Origin: an uncultured Granulosicoccaceae bacterium
GTDB lineage: Bacteria > Pseudomonadota > Gammaproteobacteria > Granulosicoccales > Granulosicoccaceae
NCBI GenBank assembly: GCA_938003855.1
Contig: CALKXD010000017.1
Location: 1 to 33,233, forward strand
Direction of reading: 5' to 3'
Length of the DNA stretch: 33,233 nt
The translations under genes were made by a program, and so were the position numbers. The notes under the pieces are model-generated. The model saw nothing but the letters and a program-made list of their open reading frames with translations, was not told the origin of the DNA and made no database searches. This document shows positions 27,170 to 33,233 of this stretch, one piece after another. Each line of letters opens with the position of its first letter. The stretch's first letter is position 1.

Positions 27170-28525
27170 ATGCCAGATTCCGCAAAGATAACTGACCTGG
27201 AAAGACAAGACGCTGTCGCGGAAATACTCAATAGTGGCAGCTTCAAAGCCGCACACAGGCTGATACAGGCGCTACAGCCAGCCGAAGTCGCCGACTTGCT
27301 GGAATCGCTACCACGCTCAAAGCGCAAGCTTCTATGGACACAGATTGCGCTGGAGGATGAAGGCGAAATTCTGCTGGAAGTCGGCGATGAGGTACGCAAC
27401 ACCTTACTCGAGGAGATGGATACCGCCGAGTTGGTAGCGATATCCGGCAACCTCGACATCGATGATCTTGCCGACTTTGTTCAAGCGCTGCCAGACAAGG
27501 TCACAGACGAAGTACTGCACAGCATGGACAAGCAGTACCGAACGCGCCTTGAGTCCGTTTTACTGTACCCGGAAGACAGCGCCGGCGGCTTGATGGATCT
27601 GGATGTTGTCACGGTTCGGGCTGATGTCACCCTCGATGTGGTATTGCGCTTTCTGCGCTTAAAAGGAAGCATGCCGCGCCATACCGACAGAATCGTCATC
27701 ACTGATCGCTTTGGCTTTTACCAGGGCGTACTACCGATACGCCGGCTGCTGACCAGAGACCCTGACACCAGAGTCGCTGATGTAATGCGGACTGACGTTG
27801 ACGTCATTAACGTCTCTGAAAGCGATACCGATGTGGCTCGGTTATTTGAAGATCATGATCTGATCTCGGCACCGGTGGTCGATGACGACAACCGGTTACT
27901 GGGTCGCATCACTATTGATGACGTCGTCGATGTCATTCGCGAAGACGCCGAACAAACCGTTATGAGCATGGCGGGACTCAGTCAAGAGGACGATTTTTTC
28001 TCTCCCGTGGTGCGCAGCATGCGACGACGCACGCTATGGCTTGGGATAAACCTGGCCACGGCGTTTTTGGCCTCATGGGTGGCCGGGCAATTTGCCACCA
28101 CACTCGACCAGATTGTGACTCTCGCCATTCTGATGACCATAGTTCCCAGCATGGGGGGCATCGCCGGCTCACAGACACTGACACTGGTCATTCGCGGACA
28201 GGCGCTTGGTCAGATCGGTACCGGTAACACCCGATGGATCCTGGCCAAGGAGGCAATCGTCGGCCTGCTTAATGGCCTGGTCTGGTCGATAATTGTGGCG
28301 CTGATCGCCTACCTCTGGTTCGGCGATAGTCGCATCGGTCTGGTCATCGGACTGGCGCTGATTGTCAATATGTCCACTGCTGGAATCGCCGGTGTGATGA
28401 TTCCGGTACTGTTGAAACGACTGAACATTGATCCAGCGCTCGCAGGTGGCGTGGTACTAACCACAGTTACAGACGTGGTGGGATTACTGGCTTTTCTGGG
28501 GCTGGCGACAAGCCTGCTGTTGTAG
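27170..28525 (+). CDS. mgtE: Magnesium transporter MgtE
   Basis: The product is 451 aa. MgtE is a homodimeric Mg2+ channel gated by cytoplasmic Mg2+. The N-terminal superhelical domain (ADLLESLPRSKRKLLW, about 35-130) is followed by paired CBS domains (about 135-255; SAGGLMDLDVVTVRAD and DHDLISAPVVDDDNRLLGRITIDDVVDVI). Five membrane helices occupy about 285-451. The pore segment GGIAGSQTLTLVIRG and VNMSTAGIAGVMIPVLLKRL are conserved. It lies 161 bp after ptsI on the same strand; a functional link to the PTS is not evident. Confidence 0.96.
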   Translation: MPDSAKITDLERQDAVAEILNSGSFKAAHRLIQALQPAEVADLLESLPRSKRKLLWTQIALEDEGEILLEVGDEVRNTLLEEMDTAELVAISGNLDIDDLADFVQALPDKVTDEVLHSMDKQYRTRLESVLLYPEDSAGGLMDLDVVTVRADVTLDVVLRFLRLKGSMPRHTDRIVITDRFGFYQGVLPIRRLLTRDPDTRVADVMRTDVDVINVSESDTDVARLFEDHDLISAPVVDDDNRLLGRITIDDVVDVIREDAEQTVMSMAGLSQEDDFFSPVVRSMRRRTLWLGINLATAFLASWVAGQFATTLDQIVTLAILMTIVPSMGGIAGSQTLTLVIRGQALGQIGTGNTRWILAKEAIVGLLNGLVWSIIVALIAYLWFGDSRIGLVIGLALIVNMSTAGIAGVMIPVLLKRLNIDPALAGGVVLTTVTDVVGLLAFLGLATSLLL

Positions 28526-28766
28526 GGCCGCTTCCGCCAGCCGGTTGCTGAATATTTGAGCAGTAGATTTTCTCGTCAACTGCGCCCCGCAACACACTCA
28601 CAAGTCACTGAAATCACCGAAACAAACCGGCCGGTCCGCGCCACAAAAAAACACCGATCAATTCTACCCACAAGTTATCAACAGCTAATCACCAGTCTGT
28701 ATACAAACAAATCCCCATTATGTTGTGGTTGAAATATTACAATCATCATTTTGTAGTGGTGCGCTC

Positions 28767-28796
28767 TTGACCTGCAAAACCCTCTGCCACTACTAT
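28767..28796 (+). promoter_or_regulatory. Candidate distal promoter for nrdJab
   Basis: TTGACC (28767-28772) and TACTAT (28791-28796) are separated by 18 bp, a reasonable sigma-70 match. It lies about 80 bp upstream of the NrdR-overlapped promoter and would give a transcript crossing both NrdR boxes. Confidence 0.4.
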
Positions 28797-28845
28797 TCCC
28801 TGGCTCAGCGATCATCACGCCAAACAGACCTAAAATTACCAAACA

Positions 28846-28892
28846 GCACTGTATCTTGTAGCCTGACAAAGAAGCAGTACAATATATAGTGC
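28846..28892 (+). promoter_or_regulatory. Tandem NrdR boxes overlapping a sigma-70 promoter
   Basis: Two 16-bp matches to the NrdR-box consensus start at 28846 (GCACTGTATCTTGTAG, 11 of 16) and 28877 (GTACAATATATAGTGC, 13 of 16). They are exactly 31 bp apart, the known spacing of paired NrdR boxes. Box 1 covers a TTGTAG -35 (28856-28861) and box 2 covers a TACAAT -10 (28878-28883), spacer 16 bp. NrdR bound with ATP/dATP would therefore block the promoter of the class II ribonucleotide reductase genes. NrdR itself is not in the window. Confidence 0.78.
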
Positions 28893-28924
28893 ATGGAGAC
28901 TGAATTACGATTCAGTCCAGCCAT
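28893..28924 (+). other. Hairpin at the predicted 5' end of nrdJ mRNA
   Basis: GACTGAAT (28898-28905) and ATTCAGTC (28910-28917) form a perfect 8-bp stem closed by TACG. An outer ATGG/CCAT adds 4 bp across a small internal loop. It begins about 3 nt after the start site predicted from the TACAAT box, so the mRNA would start with this stem. Confidence 0.6.
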
Positions 28925-29053
28925 CTCAGACCGTTACACTCACAATAAAGTCAAAAGCACTGCCACAGGTGGTTTTTTGACGCACACATCAGCGATACAG
29001 AACGTACGCGCGAATCCATAAGACTCGCGCAGCACACGGAGCACAACACAAGA

Positions 29054-31216
29054 ATGACCAAAGTCGTCGCAATTGAAAGTAAGGCGCAAACCGACTACGA
29101 AATCGGTATACCGCTGCAGGATGCGTCACTCGATATCTGGGATAAAAAATATCGTCTGAAAAGCAGAGAAGGCAATAACGTCGACGCCGACCTCGACGAG
29201 TCATTTCAGCGTGTTGCACGGGCACTCGCCGATGTTGAAGAAACCGAGGATAAAAAAGGACTTTGGTACGAGAAATTCCTGTGGGCACTGCGCCAGGGCG
29301 CAATACCTGCCGGGCGCATCATCTCGAATGCCGGTGCAAGAGAACACAAGCCTGCCACATCAACAATCAATTGCACCGTCTCCGGCACAATTGGCGACTC
29401 GATGGACGATATCCTTGGCAAAGTCCACGAGGCCGGCCTGACTCTGAAAGCCGGCTGTGGCATCGGCTACGATTTCTCAACCCTGCGTCCACGAGGTGCC
29501 TATGTGTCAGGCGCCGGTGCTTATACTTCGGGGCCACTGTCGTTCATGGATATCTACGACAAAATGTGCTTCACCGTGTCATCAGCCGGCGGACGTCGTG
29601 GCGCTCAAATGGCCACTTTCGATGTCAGACACCCGGATGTCTTTGAATTTATTCGTGCCAAACGCGAAGACGGTCGTCTGCGTCAGTTTAATCTGTCGTT
29701 ACTGATCACCGAAGACTTCATCAACGCGGTCAGAACCAACGACAACTGGCAACTCGCGTTTCCTGTCCAAAGTAAAGAAATTGAAAGTGGCGAAATCGAA
29801 CTCGACAACCCGGATCAAGTCATCTGGCTTGATTGGCCGGCCAAAGAAGGCTTCTATCAGAATGAAGAAGGCCTGACAGCATGTAAGATCTACCGCACTA
29901 TCAAAGCACAGCGCCTGTGGGATGCCATTATGGCCTCCACCTATGATTTCGCAGAGCCAGGCTTTATTCTGATCGATAAAGTCAACGACCTTAACAACAA
30001 TTGGTTTTGTGAGGAAATAAGGGCAACCAATCCCTGCGGCGAGCAGCCGCTGCCACCCTATGGCGCTTGCCTGCTTGGGTCGATCAACCTGACTCGCTTT
30101 GTCAGCAATGCATTTACCGAAGACGCCAGTTTTGACTGGGATAAATACCGCAATACTGTCTCTATCTTCACCCGCATGCTTGATAATGTTGTTGAAATAA
30201 ACGGATTGCCGTTGTTCAAGCAACGCGAGGAAATTCAATACAAGCGTCGTCACGGTATGGGCTATCTTGGCCTGGGTTCGGCGATGACCATGATGCAAAT
30301 GAGCTATGGCTCGAAAGAATCCCTGGAATTCACCGATAAAGTTACCCGGGAAATGGCCGTAAGTGGATGGAAAACCGGCGTTGAGCTCGCTCAGGAAAAA
30401 GGCCCGGCACCGATCATGGACGCTGAGTTCATTCTCACCAAAGACATGCTGCGCAAACGCCCCGAACTTATCAAAGACGGTTTTTCTGAAGGATCAAGAG
30501 TAAAAGGACGTGTGCTTATTGGTAAGTACAGCCGCTATATGCAGCAATTAGCCACCGTTGACAAAGAACTTACCGACTCAATAGCCGAAGTTGGTTGCCG
30601 CTTTACTCACCACACATCAATTGCGCCAACAGGAACCATCTCACTATCGTTAGCCAATAACGCCAGTAACGGCATTGAGCCCAGCTTTGCTCACCATTAC
30701 TCAAGAAATGTAATTCGTGAGGGCAAAAAATCCAAAGAGAAAGTAGATGTTTTTTCCTACGAAATGCTGGCTTATCGTGAGCTTATAAATGCAGATGCCG
30801 TACCCTACTCGACTGATGAGAATTGCCAGCTGCCGGATTATTTTGTATCCGCTGACGACATCTCACCAACCCAGCATGTAGATGTACAGGCTGCGGCACA
30901 GAAGTGGATCGATTCATCCATATCAAAAACCGCCAATGTACCAACAGACTTTCCTTATGATGAGTTTAAAGACATCTATCTTTACGCCCACCAGAAAGGC
31001 TTAAAAGGCTGTACCACTTTTCGTTTCAATCCCGAGGCATTTCAGGGTGTACTCGTAAAGGAATCTGATCTTGAAAACACGACGTACCAATTTACGCTTG
31101 AAGACGGCAGCACGATCTCGTGCAAGGGCAATGAGGAAATCGAGTACGACGGAGAGATCCACACTGCAGCCAACCTCTATGATGCGCTCAAGGAAGGTTA
31201 TTACGGCAAGTTCTAG
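29054..31216 (+). CDS. nrdJa: Adenosylcobalamin-dependent (class II) ribonucleotide reductase, catalytic subunit NrdJa
   Basis: The product is 720 aa. It reduces ribonucleotides to deoxyribonucleotides using a B12-derived radical and works with or without oxygen. The active-site loop NPCGE gives N326, thiyl-radical C328 and E330. The reducing pair is probably C107 (STINCTVSG) and C339 (YGACLLGSIN); the 11-residue step from the radical Cys to its neighbour is as in Lactobacillus RTPR. LKAGCGIGYDFSTLRPRG and the TSIAPTGTISLSLANNASNGIEP segment are typical of the NrdJ barrel. The C-terminal redox tail is missing and is supplied by the next gene, as in the split NrdJa/NrdJb of Pseudomonas aeruginosa. 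NrdR boxes lie upstream. Confidence 0.95.
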   Translation: MTKVVAIESKAQTDYEIGIPLQDASLDIWDKKYRLKSREGNNVDADLDESFQRVARALADVEETEDKKGLWYEKFLWALRQGAIPAGRIISNAGAREHKPATSTINCTVSGTIGDSMDDILGKVHEAGLTLKAGCGIGYDFSTLRPRGAYVSGAGAYTSGPLSFMDIYDKMCFTVSSAGGRRGAQMATFDVRHPDVFEFIRAKREDGRLRQFNLSLLITEDFINAVRTNDNWQLAFPVQSKEIESGEIELDNPDQVIWLDWPAKEGFYQNEEGLTACKIYRTIKAQRLWDAIMASTYDFAEPGFILIDKVNDLNNNWFCEEIRATNPCGEQPLPPYGACLLGSINLTRFVSNAFTEDASFDWDKYRNTVSIFTRMLDNVVEINGLPLFKQREEIQYKRRHGMGYLGLGSAMTMMQMSYGSKESLEFTDKVTREMAVSGWKTGVELAQEKGPAPIMDAEFILTKDMLRKRPELIKDGFSEGSRVKGRVLIGKYSRYMQQLATVDKELTDSIAEVGCRFTHHTSIAPTGTISLSLANNASNGIEPSFAHHYSRNVIREGKKSKEKVDVFSYEMLAYRELINADAVPYSTDENCQLPDYFVSADDISPTQHVDVQAAAQKWIDSSISKTANVPTDFPYDEFKDIYLYAHQKGLKGCTTFRFNPEAFQGVLVKESDLENTTYQFTLEDGSTISCKGNEEIEYDGEIHTAANLYDALKEGYYGKF

Positions 31217-31327
31217 CTAACCACTTTGCCTTCACCGCTGGCACCTTACTGATTAAAAAAAGGCGCTGGTAAAAACAGACTGAAGGCGAACTCATATTGG
31301 CTAACGGACCGCAAAAAATAGAAGCAC

Positions 31328-32020
31328 ATGACAAACATGACGATTAAAATTGACAACAAAATAGTCGGGTACAACGTCACCAAACCCGACCCGTCGATAG
31401 ACCCGAATCAACTGCCTGCTGCTGAAATCATTCAGATGCACGAGGCACTAAAGCGACCTGACAAGCTGATTGGATCGACCTACAAACTCAAAACACCAGA
31501 GCATGTATCAGAGCATGCGCTGTACATCACCATCAATGATATCGTTTTGAATGAAGGCACCAACCACGAAATCCGTCGCCCGTTCGAAGTGTTTATCAAC
31601 AGTAAAAACATGGACCATTTCCAGTGGATCGTCGCCCTGACCCGGATTATGTCAGCCGTTTTTCGCAAAGGCGGCGATGTTACTTTTCTGGTCGAAGAAT
31701 TACGCTCGGTATTTGATCCTCGCGGCGGCTACTGGAACAAGGGCAAGTTGATGCAATCTTTAGTCGCTGAAATCGGCGATGTTATTGAAGAGCACCTGAT
31801 TGGTATTGGCATGCTGCGCGATCCAAAGCAGGATACCGCCAAGCAGGTATACATCGAGATGAAGAAAGACGAATACCTCGAAACCACTAAAGAAACAGTG
31901 GACAGCAATACCGGGTATCCGGCTTCGGCAAAAGTGTGCCCGAAATGCTCAGTGAAAGCAGCGGTATTAATGGATGGATGCAGCACCTGCCTGAGCTGTG
32001 GCGATTCAAAATGCGGGTAA
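31328..32020 (+). CDS. nrdJb: Class II ribonucleotide reductase small C-terminal polypeptide NrdJb
   Basis: The product is 230 aa. It corresponds to the C-terminal part of single-chain NrdJ, split off as in P. aeruginosa (NrdJb, similar length). The body contains the TSCPD-like region (INSKNMDHFQWIVALTRIMSAVFRKGGDV). The tail has CPKC, CSTCLSC and a final CGDSKCG: a zinc-ribbon-like Cys set plus the mobile pair thought to re-reduce the active site. It follows nrdJa after 111 bp, which contain a 7-bp inverted repeat (GCCTTCA 31228-31234, TGAAGGC 31281-31287) and an A-rich stretch. Co-transcription is likely. The start could be ATG 31328 or the in-frame ATG four codons later. Confidence 0.92.
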   Translation: MTNMTIKIDNKIVGYNVTKPDPSIDPNQLPAAEIIQMHEALKRPDKLIGSTYKLKTPEHVSEHALYITINDIVLNEGTNHEIRRPFEVFINSKNMDHFQWIVALTRIMSAVFRKGGDVTFLVEELRSVFDPRGGYWNKGKLMQSLVAEIGDVIEEHLIGIGMLRDPKQDTAKQVYIEMKKDEYLETTKETVDSNTGYPASAKVCPKCSVKAAVLMDGCSTCLSCGDSKCG

Positions 32021-32051
32021 CCCCTGTCGTTACTGCGTAACGAGCCAACAT

Positions 32052-32924
32052 TATCGGGGTTGAGTTGCTCCACGGGCCTTTCACCTCGCGTAAGGTGCTC
32101 TCAGCTACTCGCGTATAGCGAGCAGTATGTTCATGCTTTGCATGTCCTAATAACGGTTGGCTAACCCGGATATCAACGCCATCCTCCAGTAGATGAGTCG
32201 CGAATGCATGACGACAGGCCGTGCATGGCGAAAGACTTCTTTATTCCAGCTTGACTGCAGGCAAAATGGATAGCGCGATTAAGCTGCCGGTTAGATATGG
32301 GTTGACAGGGTTCTGTCCCGGAAGCAGCCATCCACCGCGCAGCATCTTACGTTAGGCATTAGCGTGGCGGTACCACTGGCGCAGGCGTTCGAGTAAAGAG
32401 GCTGAAAGAATGGCAAAACGATCTTTATTGCCTTTGCCTTCGCCAACGCGTAACACCATCCGATCACTATCTATATCGTTGACTTTTAGATGGGCAATTT
32501 CATTGGTACGAAGACCTGCACCGTAAGCGATAGAGAAAGCAGATTTGTACTTCAGCGATCCTGCGTTCTCAATGAGTGCGGCAGCTTCTTCACGGCTTGG
32601 AAATACCGGCAGTCGCCTGGGCTTGTGGACAGCGGTGATCTTTTTGACTACTTCGGGTTTAGATAGTGTCGCCTCAAAGAAAAAGCGTAAACCGCAAACG
32701 GTAACGTTAATCGTAGCGGTAGAAGTGCCGGTCTCGGATAAATGCAGCTGAAATAAGCGAAGACCTTCTGCAGTGGCTTTAACTGGAGAGAAACCAAGAA
32801 ACGCATTTAACCGTCTGACGGCTCTAATGTAGCCGGTCTGGATGCCAGGTTTCAGGTTACGCATGGTCATATCGTCGATCATGAGTTGACGCAAAGGGCT
32901 GATAGGTTTGCTAGACTTCCTCAT
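32052..32924 (-). pseudogene. Broken tyrosine integrase of the IS91-associated type
   Basis: The frame starts at ATG 32922-32924 and encodes 190 aa, then a TAA stop (32352-32354). Reading on, the rest of a tyrosine recombinase is present: the same frame gives RKMLRGGWLLPGQNPVNP, a 1-nt deletion near 32299 moves it to ISNRQLNRAIHFACSQAGIKKSFAMHGL, and one extra base at 32214 restores the first frame with RHAFATHLLEDGVDIRV and ARYTRVAESTLREV. All catalytic residues can still be read: R (GAGLRTNE), K (GKGNKD), HxxR, GH and Y. The pattern SPLRQLMIDDMTMRNLKPGIQTGYIRAV is that of integrases carried beside IS91-family transposases. No transposase is present. The 3' end is approximate and lies about 30-60 bp from nrdJb. 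Confidence 0.85.
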
Positions 32925-32948
32925 GGCCCTGTACCTTGTAAATGTTAT

Positions 32949-33233
32949 GTTGTAGGAAACACAACAGATGCAGGGGACAAGCCCATTTTGATTATCTATA
33001 GCGCAATATAAAATCTAAATTCTATAGACGAGTTATTCAAAGAGGCTACCGCGCGAGCGGTTTAGTAGAGGGGTGCTTTGCTGACGGACAGTTGTCATTC
33101 TGTCAAACATTCGGACCCCAATGTAATGCCCTGATGGCAAGTGTTATACGGCCTAAGCGCAGGTTCTGACAGAGAAAGTAGCTGGATCATAACGCAAATT
33201 CCTCACCCTGTTGTCTCGTTGATTTCCTACAAC
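32949..33233. repeat. 285-bp segment bounded by an 11-bp inverted repeat
   Basis: GTTGTAGGAAA at 32949-32959 is perfectly repeated in inverse orientation as TTTCCTACAAC at 33223-33233, the last bases of the window. Further in, ACAACAG recurs on both sides at slightly different distances, so the ends look like imperfect terminal repeats. Inside are a TCTATAG/CTATAGA dyad (32995-33001, 33022-33028) and a 5-bp stem with a GCGA loop (33048-33061). No gene-like frame is present. It abuts the integrase start, so it may be the element's end, a small non-autonomous element, or an insertion scar. Confidence 0.5.

Larger units (their letters stand above)
28526..29053. other. Regulatory gap upstream of nrdJa
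   Basis: This 528-bp gap has no gene. It holds two candidate promoters, a tandem NrdR operator and a hairpin, listed separately. The first 200 bp past mgtE show nothing I can assign, including no obvious terminator. Confidence 0.5.

Noticed and set aside
28526-29053. Cobalamin riboswitch upstream of the B12-dependent reductase
   Set aside because: No B12-box consensus or typical adenosylcobalamin-riboswitch core could be found; the NrdR operator explains the region better.
32349-32357. Integron attC-like core (GTTAGGC) at the integrase stop codon
   Set aside because: The integrase homology continues in frame on both sides, so the TAA is a point nonsense change. There is no paired core site or IntI-specific insert.

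Overview
The window looks like chromosome of a gammaproteobacterium with balanced base composition. The evidence is the gene order. Divergent rsmI and lpoA-yraN, petABC-sspAB, murA-hisG-hisD, and a kdsD-kdsC-lptCAB-rpoN-hpf-ptsN block are all gammaproteobacterial arrangements. A split class II ribonucleotide reductase (nrdJa/nrdJb, as in Pseudomonas aeruginosa) and hprK next to rapZ, ptsH and ptsI point to a lineage outside the enterics. I cannot name the genus from sequence alone. Nearly everything is housekeeping. Only the last 1.2 kb looks accessory.

Layout. 1-4.2 kb holds RNase P RNA, then rsmI (minus) divergent from lpoA-yraN (plus). 4.2-8.1 kb (minus) holds the cytochrome bc1 operon petABC, transcribed into sspA-sspB. 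8.8-13.1 kb (minus) is a tight murA-hisG-aroG-hisD operon with a DAHP synthase gene between two histidine genes. 13.1-13.7 kb has no gene but contains a long bulged inverted repeat. mlaC (minus) and mlaA (plus) then face away from each other. 15.9-19.7 kb makes Kdo precursor (kdsD, kdsC) and the LPS export bridge (lptC, lptA, lptB). 20.2-27.0 kb is the sigma-54/PTS block: rpoN, hpf, ptsN, hprK, rapZ, ptsH, ptsI. mgtE follows. 29.0-32.0 kb holds nrdJa-nrdJb behind a clear tandem NrdR operator. The end carries a recently broken IS91-type integrase and an inverted repeat that reaches the last base.

How the genes work together. The 11.8-19.7 kb stretch is largely cell-envelope work: peptidoglycan precursor, lipid asymmetry, Kdo and LPS transport. 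The PTS block has Enzyme I, HPr with both His15 and Ser46, HPr kinase, EIIA-Ntr and RapZ, but no sugar permease in view. It therefore looks like a regulatory phosphorelay linked to sigma-54 rather than a sugar uptake system.

The most notable points are the CTG start inferred for hprK, the three-step bulged inverted repeat upstream of murA, the acidic repeat tail on MlaA, aroG inside the his operon, the promoter embedded in NrdR boxes followed by a 5'-end hairpin, and the decaying integrase with its neighbouring inverted repeat. I saw no clearly new multi-gene system such as a defence island, CRISPR array or retron.
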